Source of the DNA: Collybia mongolica
Taxonomy: Eukaryota > Basidiomycota > Agaricomycetes > Agaricales > Clitocybaceae
Assembly: GCA_013420905.1 (NCBI GenBank)
Contig: JAAXNY010000008.1
Coordinates: forward strand, 1,488,001 to 1,552,000
Direction of reading: 5' to 3'
DNA: 64,000 bases
The position numbers were made by a program, and so were the translations under genes. The notes beneath the pieces were generated by a model, which saw only the letters and a list, made by a program, of their open reading frames with translations, searched no databases and was not told the DNA's origin. Within the stretch, counting starts at the first letter, position 1; the number at the start of each line of letters is the position of its first letter. Shown here piece by piece: positions 34,709-46,052 of this stretch.

Positions 34709-34851
34709 GATAATTGAAAGAATAAGAAACGCCGGAGATATGATACATAACTCCAAACAGTTTTTGCCATCCGTCAATCGAACCGTAATAATTACATATA
34801 ATTACCTGCACATCGTATGATGTTCCTGTCTTTCTTTTCCCCCTAGCAACC
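34709..34851. promoter_or_regulatory. Very short shared promoter, ARP9/ERG7
   Basis: Only 143 bases separate the two divergent start codons. The stretch near 34825-34845 (TTCCTGTCTTTCTTTTCCCC) is pyrimidine-rich, as is common just upstream of fungal starts. No binding site is recognised. Confidence 0.5.
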
Positions 34852-37638
34852 ATGTACGAACCTCTGGATATTGGGCATTCGGCCAGCGAACCCTTTACAG
34901 ACTACTCGCACTGGCGCTTGCTCGTTAACGATGGTGGTCGTCATACCTGGCATTACTTACAGACCGATGAAGAATGTGTTAAGTGGCCCCAAAACTCCAT
35001 AGACAAATTCTGGCTAGGAATGAAAACGGTTCGTGAAAGACATAGCTTTCTTAGCAACCTTTCGAGTTTACAATTTACTTCAAAGAATTTGCCTGAACTT
35101 CCCCCTGCTCAGAACCCCATGGAGGCAGCCCGCAACGGTTATACATTCTACAAGAACCTACAGGCTCACGATGGACATTGGCCAGGCGAATACGGAGGGC
35201 CCATGTTCCTTCTGCCAGGCTTCGTCATAGGTTCTTATGTTTCTGGGATGGGATTTAAAGATGAGGAGAGACGCGAAATGATTAGATACCTCATGAATCG
35301 CGCTCACCCAGATGATGGTGGTTGGGGAATGTAAGTGTATTGGCAAACTGCCTGGGGATATGTAGAACTGATGGTTCGTTCAGTCATGTTGAAGGACACT
35401 CGACGGTTTTCGGCACTGGCCTTAATTACACTGCCCTTCGAATCCTAGGCGTAGATGCTGAACATCCCGTTTGTATAAGGGCTCGTGCCACCTTGCACAG
35501 ACTTGGTGCGTCACTGCTTTCCGCTCTGAACAAGTAACTTATAGTCAATGTAGGCGGCGCTGCCGCAATCCCTTCCTGGGGAAAGTTTTGGTTATCCCTC
35601 CTGAATGTATATGACTGGGAAGGCAACAATCCCGTTCCTCCAGAGCTTTGGTAAGTGAATGAAGCCCTTTCCCTTGCACATGTTCAAAGACATGATTGGA
35701 AAGGGTCCTTCCGGATTGGTTACCGTTCCACCCTCACCGCTGGTGGATACACACGCGTACAGTTTACGTACCAATGAGCTTCCTTTATGGAGTACGGTTC
35801 AAGGCAGACGAAAATGATCTAATTCTCTCCTTGCGAGAGGTATATCGTCACCTTTACTGAATACGGGAAAATCAGCTAATGTGCCCCATTGCAGGAGCTT
35901 TATGTAGAAAATTATTACACTATCGACTGGCCCGCCCAACGCAACAATGTCTGCAAAGCTGATCTCCACGCCCCCCATTCTGCCCTATTCGACACCATCA
36001 ACGTTGTCCTCGCTGCATACGAACAATGTATACTTCCTCCGTTCCGACGTGCAGGCGTGGAAAGGGCGTATGAACTCATCGTTCTCGAGGACGAGAACAC
36101 TGAATACCAAACCCTTGGTCCGGTCTCCAAGATGTTCAACCTCGTCGCTCGCGCATACCGCGAAGGGTCCGATAGCCACGCTTACAAACAGCACAAACTC
36201 AAACGGCAGGATTTTATGTGGATTGGAAAGGATGGTATGATGGCCTGTGGTACAAATGGAAGCCAGTTATGGGATGTAGGCTTCATTACACAGGCCCTTG
36301 TTGAAACTGGCCTGGCGAAACTCGAAGAAAATAAAGACAGTCTTCTAAAGGCGTTAGAATGGCTAGATGAATCTCAAATACAACAAGACCCCCGGCATCA
36401 TCACACGTCTTACCGGCACTCCACAAAAGGAGCTTGGGGTTTTAGGTACGTATCCCAGCCGCGTACTTATCACACCTTATCTACTATCTATTTAGCACGA
36501 AGGAGCAGGGGTACACCGTTAGCGATTGTACTGGTGAAGGTCTCAAGGCCGTGATGTACCTGCAAAACCATTTAGAGTATGTCCTCTCCCCCTCTTTGAA
36601 AATGTCTAACAAATTCCCCAGCTTTACCCCCAAGCTTGTCTCGGAGCGACGTATGTGTGATGCTGTGGATTTGATGCTGACACTGCAGAATCCAAACGGC
36701 GGATTTGCAAGTTATGAGCTAATAAGAGGGCCAAAATGGCTTGAATGGCTCAATCCTGCTGAAGTTTTTGGTTGGTCTGTCAACCCAAATGTTTGACTTG
36801 ACACTAAGTTCTACACAGGCGATATCATGACGGAGTACTGTTACCCAGAATGTACAACATCGGTTATCACTTCTCTAGCTATATTTCGGAAACATTATCC
36901 TCATTATCGGGCACGCGATATTGAGTGGGTGCATGTTTTAGTAATCTGTATGTGAAAGACTGACATTAGGTGCCATAGTCGAACCATACGCAAGGCGATT
37001 GTGTACCTTCACGACGCACAGAAACCTGAAGGAGGTTGGGTGGGATCGTGGGGGATTTGTTTCACATACGCGACACAATTTGCCCTTGAAAGCCTCTCTT
37101 TGGTTGGGGAAACCTATGAGACCAGTGAAGCATCTCGTCGGGCATGTGAATTCCTCATCGGAAAACAGCGTAAAGATGGTGGTTGGGGCGAGAGCTATAA
37201 GGTATCCACTCCGCCGTTTCGCAGACAGTTATTTTCTGAACAGCATCATAGTCATGTGAACAAGGAGCTTGGGTCGAACACGCCGAAACCCAAGTAGTTC
37301 AAACATGCTGGGCAGTCATGTCACTTATGTACGCTCGCTATCCTCATCCCGAGCCGATTGTGCAAGCCGTTCAAATGGTTATGTCTCGACAACGTCCGGT
37401 GATTGATGTGCTTATGCCAAAATGGGGGTAATTACTCACCGTTTACGTCTAGGACGGATCATGGGCCCAGGAGGCCATTGAGGGAGTTTTTAACAAAACT
37501 TGCGCGATAGCGTATCCCAACTTCAAGTTCTCGTTTCCAATCTGGATGCTTGGGAAAGCACATAGATACCTGGCGGATCTCAAAGCATCCTCGCCATCCG
37601 GGGAAAATTCGCAGGGGCAACTCGACACATACCACTGA
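34852..37638 (+). CDS. erg7: Lanosterol synthase (oxidosqualene cyclase)
   Basis: This enzyme cyclises 2,3-oxidosqualene to lanosterol, the first sterol of the ergosterol pathway, at the ER or lipid droplets. It starts [22 protein letters not shown]-type repeats are visible as [43 protein letters not shown] and [10 protein letters not shown]. Other family blocks are [88 protein letters not shown] and [20 protein letters not shown]. The active-site motif, usually DCTAE, is DCTGE here ([12 protein letters not shown], near 36520), so the catalytic Asp is kept. The C-terminus reads [20 protein letters not shown] and ends at 37638. About a dozen short introns are present. Length (about 730 residues) fits. 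No other terpenoid genes lie nearby, which supports a sterol role. Confidence 0.95.
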
Positions 37639-38163
37639 GAAAGGATGTATTTGTCGTGGAATACCCTTGACCATAAGTCCATCTTGTCGTAGATAAGCAT
37701 ACCTTGGATAGACCTGACGCTCATATTCCATCGCATGAAGAGGCGGTTAATGTGAAATAAAGGCGGCGAGTGTTATGACTTGAAGGAACGTGCTCGCCTA
37801 TACAATTTCTCGCATGATTGATAAGGAGGCTTTTCGCTTTTAGGATGTCCTGGTATTTACAAAGACGATAAATATCACGTGCTCTTTTTACTTGTACCGT
37901 GTCGGAACGAACTCTAAAACGTGACTTTTTATTATTTATGTTGTACATTTTCTCAATTGCTAAAATACCCCTGGCCCTTGTTCCTCTTCTGGTCCTCGAA
38001 GTAGATTCTTCCCATGCCATGACGCCGGTTAACGCGTATCGAAGGACTCATTGTACTCCGAAAAATGTACAACCCTTTCAGAACAAAAACACGATTCCTA
38101 TTTAACAAGCCCGCGATAGTGCGCACTTACAAGCCACAGCGCGCCTGACACTCTCACCTTTCA

Positions 38164-38641
38164 GGCCGCTCTTCCACTGGGCCTTCAACAACGTCTTCCC
38201 GAATATGATGAAAAACGGGAGCCTTGCAGTCGCGGTTGTCAAACGCCAAGTGATGATCGTACAAGGTAAATAAACCCCGAGTCCTAGCTATTATGCTTCA
38301 CGGCACCCAAGCTAACTTTCTTATTCGAAAGCTACTCGATCCCACACCAACCGCGATAAATACCTTGAAGTTCACACCTATTCGCCCTTTGGCGATCGCG
38401 TATTTCTTGCTACCGACGTCCCTAAGGCACGCATTGCACGAACCGACGTTTTGACCATCTTCCCGTCTACCGACATCACTCGTGAGCTGACCCAAGGCAT
38501 GCTTGAGTTACCCCAGCAAGCCTTTTTTGAGTTCACGGAACTCAGCTCTCGCCACCAGCAGAGGTGCGAGAGTTTGTGGAGCGTGTGGACGTCGATGCAC
38601 TAGATATCAAATCACCTCCCTTATCCCATCTAGTCAGATGA
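38164..38641 (+). CDS. Small conserved fungal protein of unknown function (5' end unresolved)
   Basis: I do not recognise the function. Joined exons read PLFHWAFNNVFPNMMKNGSL, AVAVVKRQVMIVQ, then (after an intron near 38271-38330) ATRSHTNRDKYLEVHTYSPF, GDRVFLATDVPKARIARTDV and LTIFPSTDIT. A donor GTGAGC near 38481 and acceptor near 38563 lead to PEVREFVERVDVDALDIKSP and a stop at 38639-38641. The last exon's frame is convincingly coding, which argues against reading straight through to the earlier stop. Upstream, an ATG reading MYNPFRTKTRFLFNKP lies near 38064. It is basic and could be a mitochondrial presequence on an earlier exon, but I found no intron that joins it in frame. The protein has no transmembrane segment in the part seen. 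Confidence 0.5.
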
Positions 38642-38799
38642 AGCACCGGAATCCAGCACCAACCATTGCCCGTATCCAGTCTCCCAACGAACATTCCTTG
38701 TCACTGTAGCCTTAGCGTTGCTCTACCCTCCTTGTATCGATATCCATATCCGTTGTACCACCACTTTATGTCACGCAGATCGCCTTACCCCCCAATAAT

Positions 38800-39189
38800 C
38801 TAGCTTAGAGTAATAGTACAAATGCATGCGCCAATTTCTTTAGGAATCCGTATGACCTGTTTAAAGATTTCTTCGTCCAAGTGGGAAATTACCAAATCAT
38901 AATAATTGACACTATTTGATCGCATCTCAAAAAGTAGATGACAAACAAAAATTACATCCTCTCCAATTCCAGGAACTGTCATATGTAAAATACGTGCGAT
39001 AGGCCCTATGTATTCAGCGCAATATCCAGCCGCCGTGATACCTATATAGTGCACAAGTGGCCCTTCAAGCAGACTGTATCTGGGTGCGGTGTCTTCTGAG
39101 GCTGGGCTGTCAAGACATGATGAGCTTCGTGCCAGGTTGACAACCGGCGCGGTCTTTGAGCGTAGATCTGGGCTCATCTTGACGGACAA
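38800..39189 (-). CDS. Hypothetical small protein, doubtful
   Basis: A 129-codon frame without introns reads MSVKMSPDLRSKTAPVVNLA, then PLVHYIGITAAGYCAEYIG and EIFKQVIRIPKEIGACICTI. I recognise no family and no motif. It fills a gap that has no other candidate and has a balanced composition, so it may be a real exon, but chance is also plausible. The neighbouring 39190-39447 holds only the 5' flank of the next gene. Confidence 0.2.
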   Translation of the reverse strand: MSVKMSPDLRSKTAPVVNLARSSSCLDSPASEDTAPRYSLLEGPLVHYIGITAAGYCAEYIGPIARILHMTVPGIGEDVIFVCHLLFEMRSNSVNYYDLVISHLDEEIFKQVIRIPKEIGACICTITLS

Positions 39190-39447
39190 CTACTTCCTAT
39201 TCTACGAAGCCGAGTGTTCTCCCCGGCGGGCCTCCTAGGAGCGACCCTAATTCCCGTTTGGAGGAATTTCAGATTCAAATTCGATTTAAATTCCCCCGAA
39301 AACCGATCGATTGACATCCAACCTCCTTCCTCGGAAACCTCATAGGTTGACAGATGTAGGTAATAATTTCAAGAACTCATTTATCTGGTTTGAGGTGCTC
39401 CGGGCTCCATGCGCTTTATATATTGGTTTTTAGAGCTCTCAAAGTTC

Positions 39448-40717
39448 AATGGCGTTTTCAGCCCACAATAATAGCCTTCATCGCGACATGACTGCTCTAT
39501 CGATTCAACTCCCTGGAGATGTTCATGTGAGTCGTTTTCGTTCCACGTTGTAGCTGAGCACCATCGACTAAAGATGAGACGCACAGTATAATTACTCTTC
39601 AGAGGGCAATTATTCGTCCTCAGTCGAAAGTGATTCCCCTTACACACCTAATTTTCCGTCTCCCCTCCTCGTCCCATATACCCACGACGATGCGGCGGCC
39701 CAACAACTCGCAGACATGTACCGGGGAGAACTTTGTGGCCAGCACCAAACCTGGATCGACGGTGACTCTTACTACAATGATCAAAGCGTGCCTGTCTCGA
39801 TTGAGCTTCCTAAAACTGCTCCGGCCGTCGCCTTTACTGCAGGCTTGCCCCTACATGCACCTACGCCTCTACCAAGAACGTCTTCACTCCTCTTCTCCGA
39901 CGCTGAAAATCTCAATTATCCTGTACTCAGACCGCCAGAGTCACCCCAACTTTGCCCGTCGAATGGGTATTTGCGCCCGGCGCCTCACATGCCCTGTGGA
40001 TCACAGGCAGGTTTTGTCAGTGTAGCTTACTGCTCAGATGAACACGCTCAGGCGACGTTCCCAACACCGAGTGAACTTCTCGTTGAACTCGCAGCAAAAA
40101 ATGGAAGCGGCGAAGAGCCTCGCTCGGAGAAGAAGACTGAGACTGCTCGCAAAGCCCGCCAACGAGCTGTGGCTCAGAGCGTCGGTTTTGTGCCCACCGA
40201 TCCGTATGTCAACGGCGCCTTGGGTTCGATGGGCCCCTAGCTGATCACTATCCCTAGGGATACTATATCTTCCCACGAAAAGAAACGACACTACCTCGAA
40301 TGCGTCGAACAATACGTCATGTATCTCCACCAGCAACTCCAACTAGTAGGTTCTGAGCCCGTCAAACTAGAGCGGGTTTCGAACTACCGGGGCTTGAGCA
40401 GCCGGTCGATCAGAGTAGGTGTTTGTATGCCTTTCTAGTCGCCTGACTTATGGGCACCGTTTACTTAGACGCTTCTGGTGCACATGGAAAACTGCAATAG
40501 AAAGCTAAATCTGCGAACACTGAGCGAGGAACAAAGGGTAAGTCTTCATCTTCTCATCTACTGAATAATTCTTGGGATTTCTCTAACTAGTGGTTTCCGC
40601 TACTCTCAGTTCATAGCGCTACGAGACGCTATATGCAAACAGGGCGCCGCTGCCATGGAAGAATATCAGTGTGATGCCACGTCTGAACAAATTCATCCTG
40701 AACGCTCATACTGTTGA
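39448..40717 (+). CDS. Mushroom protein with a bHLH-like segment, function unknown
   Basis: The start at 39448 gives MAFSAHNNSLHRDMTALSIQ. After an intron near 39510-39600 comes a Ser/Pro-rich region (GNYSSSVESDSPYTPNFPSP, PVSIELPKTAPAVAF). The next part is basic, SEKKTETARKARQRAVAQS. It is followed across a GTATGT...CTAG intron near 40205-40257 by DPDTISSHEKKRHYLECVEQ and YVMYLHQQLQLVGSEP. Later exons add YRGLSSRSIRTLLVHMENCN and LNLRTLSEEQRFIALRDAI, with the stop at 40717. The basic stretch, break and amphipathic helix resemble a diverged bHLH: SSHEKKRHYLECVEQYVMYL looks like helix 2. I remember similar proteins only from Agaricomycetes and know no assigned role. A transcription regulator is my inference. 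Confidence 0.65.
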
Positions 40718-41170
40718 CAAAACCAATACCTTGTATGAGCAGGATCGTCTCCGATCATTTATACTTGATATCGCTATCCTGTTCCTGAGTATAGTTAATC
40801 TACACCTTTTAGCGCTGGTATTGACATAAAATTTTCTCTCGTGTAACTCGAGCATCCTGTATATATTCGGTGTCACAGAAATAGAATCACTTTAAAAATG
40901 TTGTTTGAATTTTGTAGGATTTCTTAGCGGGACAGTTTGGATTGCATACCGTATGGGTACTGAAGAAAACGTATTCAAAACAAGATAAGTGCATAAATGG
41001 AGGGGTCAAGTATACAACAGTACGTGGCCTAATAGTATATATAAACCATTTAGGATACAACGAAAGATAGAGGTGGAGATGGAGAGCTCAAATGAGTTCC
41101 ATATGAAGAGGATCCTAGGCGGACTGGGTAGCATTAGGATCGCGATAGATCTAACCGATGATAGTGTCAG
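40718..41170. other. 3' flanks of two convergent genes
   Basis: No gene is seen. The interval lies between the stop of the preceding plus-strand gene and the stop of BRN1 on the minus strand. Confidence 0.5.
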
Positions 41171-43982
41171 TTACCGCTCTAGTGGGATGAAAATGGGAAA
41201 AACCTTCAAATCCCAGATATTTCCAATTTTTTTATCGGTCAAAATACTATCCTCGTCGACCTTCCCCTCCGTCCGAGCTAGCCTGTCTACTGTGGACTCA
41301 AGCTTGAGCCCTTGTTCGTTCGCTAGATGCAGTAAGCAGATAAAACAGAAACTAGTACTGATCTCTTCCATCTTGTCTCGGGGATAGGACTTCTGCAGAC
41401 CCGAGATGACCTGGCTAAAAACGCGGGCTTCTGCAGGGTCCGTTAGAGGAGGCAGAGCTTCATCTACATCCTTCAACCTAGGATTAATGGGGAGTCAAAG
41501 TCGGATGTAGAAAGAAAACGTACCATGTTCTCATCCTCTTCACCCCCCTTCTTTGTCGGCGCCACGACAATGTCAAGCCCTCGCCATATATTATCTTTGA
41601 GCTTCCTAACATCGACCCTTTTGGCACGCTTGGCGTAGTTGACAAATTCGGGGCGAACCTTCCTGGTCTGGCTTTGAGTGGCCGCTAATAGATCTTGCTC
41701 ACCAGCATCAGCATCTGGAACGCCAATGCCGTCGCCGTCGTATGGGTCAACGTCATCAAACCCTGGGCCATCATCGTAGTCATCGTGGAAAAATTGTGTA
41801 TTGAAAGGAACGGGACCTCCATCCATGGCTAAAGGGACACGTGAGGTTTCGCTGAATGTATAATTTTCTCAACGTACTATCGTCCCCTTCCCCGCCTCGG
41901 CCGGCTTGACCAGCCGCTGCCTGTGCCCAAAAGTTTTCGTCGACTTCTCCATCTCCGTTTTCGTTCATTTTCACTCTCTGACCCCGCATTTTTAGCTGAT
42001 ATGTGTCAATACTATTGTTTCCGAGGAGAAGTACGTGCACGTACGAAGAATTTTGGCTTCAAAAAGAGAGTGACAAGCTGTTTACTGGAGAAGTGCATAT
42101 CATCGGGCAACCTATGATCATCTCTCTTCTCCTTCGCCTTCTTCTTACTCCGCTTCGCAGTTGTACCAGTCCCTGGAAGGTTAATTCCAGCGCCTTTCGT
42201 TACGGGTGCAAAGAGCTCGCTGGCAATCTCCTTCAGACTTTTCTCTGGGTTAGGGGGAGTGAGGAAATCAATCTTGAAGGCCTCTTTCTTTTCCCGGCGG
42301 GGCTTGAGCTTATCAGCATTACCAGCTCCAATTTCAGCTAGAAAATCCATATAAGTGTCATTGAAGGGCCATTACTATATCTGAAAGCAGCTCACGCCTT
42401 CGGATGACTTTTCTCAACTTCCAGTGCTCAGGGCCTGCCCAATTCTTGAGAAAGTTCTGATCGAAATAGTCCATCATTCCCTCATCTCCGTTGGCGTCTG
42501 TCATTGCCATGACAAGATCGCGTTCGTTGGGTGCCCGACGAGGGTCAAACGGTACAAATACTCCAGGCTGCCCCTCAGCCTCGCCTGATAGCCCAACTGA
42601 GCTGTTGGAGCCGTTGTCACCACCATAGTCGTCACCTACGTCGCCACCGCCGTAATCGTCATTTACGGCATTGGCACCAGCAAAGAAGTCTTCAATAGCT
42701 GGGGTACTGTCGTCGACATCCATGGCGAAACCGTCTTCCCCTATGTCTGGACTATTGTCGTCATCATCGCCAATCCGAGTGTTATCTTGAAAGAACGTAG
42801 TTTCATCAAATGTGAAAGTATCCTTAGCGAAGGCGAACTCGGCGAGAGAATGTGAGATAGCCTTGTCCTCTAAGACGTCGAGGTTGGGTAGAAACTCCTC
42901 TGTGGAAAATTAGCCATGGCCGCGTGGGATTTGCGATTACCTACTGCGGAGATAGCTCAAATCCATCTCATCCTCCGGCTCTTCAACAACCCTCTCCTCT
43001 TCCACCCTTCCCATTGAGTCACTGGCATCAAACACGACCCTCAAACCTCCATCGCGCCCCATTCCCAGACTTAGGTGATTCATCAATAGTCCCTGGGCAC
43101 CCCCCTCATCGAAGTCCGCGCATGTCTTCTTGAATAGAGGGTCGATACTAAATTCTAAATCCAGCTTCTTGCTTCTCAGTTGCGAGGGATCCTTGGCAAG
43201 CGTGGCCGCTGATCTACTTTGCTTTTTCTTCTTCGATTGTGAAGGATCACCATCGGGGTTATCTGAATTGTTTTCATCCCTGTCGTCGTTCCCTCCATCG
43301 GAGGCTAGATTGCTGAGTAGTCGACCAGTCTCAGTGCCCACGCTGTCCACTCGGCTTGTCCAGATTTTGACACAACCGTCAAGGGTGTACGACGCACGCT
43401 GAAAATTGATGGAGTTGTCGTCATTGTTTCGCAATAGCGACATGTCGTGAAAGTAGTCAATAAGTGCGAAGTTCCACGAATTTGCGGCATTGATTTTCTG
43501 TATAAACTATTAGGAACCTGTTGTAGAGAAAACAAATGGTATACATTATCCGTTGCCATCTTCATCCATTCCTCAAAGTTAGAGCTCATGACATCTTTGG
43601 GTACATTGATTATGGGCGGAGGAGCCACAGACTTGAGTTGGTGTTTCTGCTTTGCTGTTCTGGACGCTTCAGAAGTATCAGGATCGGCGTTGCCTTCAGA
43701 GGATGGGCCTGCCATCGCGTTCTCAATAACAGTAATTTTGGTGCTCTTCCTCCGCCTGCGTTTCTCAGCAGCATCATCGTTAATGTTGACAGACCTTAGA
43801 GGATATCTTCCAGAGTCAGAGGTGAAACTGGCGTCGGTTTCTGGATTGTAAACTTCGCTAAGCCGCTTCTTAAGGTTTTGTTTATGACGTTTAGGGGTCT
43901 CTAGTTCAGACTCATAGTCTGTTTCGTCTTCGTAGAGCGGCTGTGAAGCTTGAGGAGAGCGAGCTCGACGCGCGGGGGCCAT
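41171..43982 (-). CDS. brn1: Condensin complex subunit 2 (Barren/CAP-H kleisin)
   Basis: Brn1 is the kleisin that closes the Smc2-Smc4 ring of condensin for mitotic chromosome compaction. I take the ATG at 43982 (MAPARRARSPQASQPLYEDE); an ATG 12 bases upstream is also in frame. The N-terminal kleisin block follows an intron near 43500: KINAANSWNFALIDYFHDMS, then INFQRASYTLDGCVKIWTSR and SVGTETGRLLSNLA. Next are LAKDPSQLRSKKLDLEFSID, PLFKKTCADFDEGGAQGLLM, a long acidic middle, NFLKNWAGPEHWKLRKV, EAFKIDFLTPPNPEKSLKEI and SSKQLVTLFLKPKFF. The C-terminal winged-helix part reads RPEFVNYAKRAKRVDVRKLK and ISTSFCFICLLHLANEQGLK, ending at 41171. Six or more introns are present. All Barren blocks are in order. 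Confidence 0.92.
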
Positions 43983-44160
43983 AGTCTTCAACAAAGCGAA
44001 AGCTGGCCACGTGACAGGGAAACCACGTCGCGTAACGGAAAACGTGACACTCAGTAGTCATGCTTAGTCAGTGTTTAGTCCGAAATAATGACAGTCAGCA
44101 AAAAGTCACACAAGTCAACAAAAATGGTAGTTCAGATTCATGGCTCAACTTCCGATGTGG

Positions 44161-44448
44161 TATTGGAATAGACAAAGCTCAGTCAACGTAGAATAGACTT
44201 ATATATATTGTAGTGTACCTATTGGAATAGACAAAGCTACGTGGTAATCAGTAAGTGGGTTTGGTAAATAGTAAGTAGAGTACACACCTCAGTCAACGTA
44301 GAATACACTGAGGTGGTACGACGATTTTCGTATGTAAATATATCCTAAAGATGCCAAGGTAAGCTAAGAGATTGTCGTCCGTTTACGGGCACGCGTGATG
44401 CGATGCAGCAGGGCATGATGGGATGCGGCAGTCCGCCTCCTTCCAACA
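44161..44448 (-). repeat. 3' LTR of the copia element, with a 59-base extra end
   Basis: Bases 44220-44448 match the other LTR over its full 229 bases. Bases 44161-44219 repeat the LTR edge word TATTGGAATAGACAAAGCT, join it directly to an internal LTR word (CAGTCAACGTAGAATAGACT), and add TATATATATTGTAGTGTACC. Because the target duplication sits outside the extra 59 bases, the abnormal end was present at integration or arose inside the element. Confidence 0.85.
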
Positions 44449-44464
44449 CTCCCCCTCAAACCAT
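44449..44464 (-). other. Polypurine tract of the copia element
   Basis: On the minus strand, GGTTTGAGGGGGAG directly precedes the 3' LTR start (TGTTGGAAGG). This is the expected position and composition of the plus-strand primer. Confidence 0.7.
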
Positions 44465-44480
44465 TGACAGCCCTAACGTG

Positions 44481-46052
44481 CTACGCAAAGTGTTTCGCCT
44501 TCGCGCTGGGAAGGGCTTTCGTCAAAGTGTCAGCGGTCATCTCGTCGGTGGGGCAGTAGATTAGTTTGATGTTGCTGGCTTCAACAATGTAGCGGATGTA
44601 GTGGTAACGAATGTCGATGTGTTTCGTACAAGCATGGTACGAGCCGGATTTTGTGAGCGCAATAGCGGACATGCTGTCACTGTATAGTGTGGTGGGTTTC
44701 GTGAGTGGTCCGTCGAGTGGTCCGTAAACCTCGTTGATGAGGCAGCGCAGCCACATCGCTTCTTTGGCAGCGTGGGTAGCCGCTACATACTTGGCTTCCG
44801 TCGTCGACAGAGTGACGAGCTCTTGCTTCTTCGACGACCACGACACGGCCCCTCCGTCAACGATGAACGCGTACCCCGAGATTGCACGCCTGTGCTCCTG
44901 CGAGGCGCCGTCTGCATCGACGAATCCTTCCAACCCTTCCTTCCCTCCTCCATAGGTGAGTTCAAGCAATTTCATACCCAGTAGGTAACAAAAAATGCGT
45001 TTTACAGCTTCCCAGTGGACCCATCCGGGGTTGTCGCAAAACTGAGCGACAGTGGACACGGCAAATGCGATGTCGGGGCAAGTACCCATAGCAGCGTACA
45101 TCAGCGAACCGACGGCCTCGTGATACGGTACATTTCGCATGCGCGCAATATCCGCGAGGATGGTGGGGCATTGGGACTTGCCGAGAGTGATGTTGGTGTC
45201 CATAGGTGTCAAGACTGGCTTCAAATTGTTGAAGTTGTATCTAGTGATGATAGAGTCGATGTACAAATTTTGGGAAAGGGATAGGGTGTTGTTGGCGAGG
45301 TTGCGAGTGACTTTGATACCGAGAATCCAGTGTGCTGGTCCAAGGTCAGTCATTGAGTAGACTTTGTTGATGTTCTGCTTGAACTCTGCTATGTGTTTCA
45401 CAGACGTTCCTGTAGTGATGCAGTCATCAACACGAATAATGATTATGGTCAACTCGCCAGCTTCTTTCTTGAAGAATACACTGTGGTCTGCCTCACTCCT
45501 CTGGAAGCCCAGGTCCTCGAGTGCTTTCCTCAGCATGTTGTACCAGTTCTTTGCACCTTGTTTCAACCCATACAACACCTTTCGCAATTGAAAGATGTAC
45601 TCCTTCCGGTCCCCTTTTGCCTGGTCAGCAGGCTGTTCAAGGTACACGACCTCGTCGTCTCCCAGGACACTGTTGAGAAATGCACTGTCAAAGTCAAATG
45701 CATTGATGGGCCATCTGTTTCAGGCAGCTAAGGCAAGTACGAGGCGAAACAATGACATGCGTGCGACAGGCGCATATGTCTCAGTGAAGTTCATGCTGTG
45801 GATCTGGGTGAAGCCTTTCGCAATGAGGCGAGCCTTGTATTTCTCGATTCCCCCAGCGGCATTCTTCTTGATACGAAGAACCCACTTGCAGCCAACAATG
45901 CTGGAGCCAAGAGGGGGGCATTTGACAAGGTCCCAGGTGCCGTTTGCTTCAAGTGAATGCATCTCTTCTCTGATGGCCTCCTGCCATTTGGGCCAGTCTG
46001 GGCACCGCTTTGCCTCTGCGTAATCTGGCATCAGCCCTTCCACTTCTCCCAT
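44481..46052 (-). pseudogene. Copia reverse transcriptase and RNase H region
   Basis: The N-terminal half (46052-45720) reads WQEAIREEMHSLEANGTWDL, VGCKWVLRIKKNAAGGIEKY and NFTETYAPVARMSLFRLVLA. An in-frame TGA at 45720-45722 interrupts it just before NRWPINAFDFDSAFLNSVLG. The second half (45647-44481) reads LRKVLYGLKQGAKNWYNML, IIIIRVDDCITTGTS (the polymerase box, with Arg for the usual Tyr), MTDLGPAHWILGIKVTR, the RNase H motifs GFVDADGASQEHRRAISGYA, LVTLSTTEAKYVAATHAAKE and LYSDSMSAIALTKSG, and HIDIRYHYIR near the end. Apart from the TGA the frame is open, so the polymerase part is the best-kept section. Confidence 0.9.

Noticed and set aside
34852..37638. A terpenoid biosynthesis cluster around the oxidosqualene cyclase
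   Set aside because: Neighbours are a remodeller subunit and a small unknown protein; no P450, transferase or transporter is adjacent, so ERG7 is the ordinary sterol enzyme.
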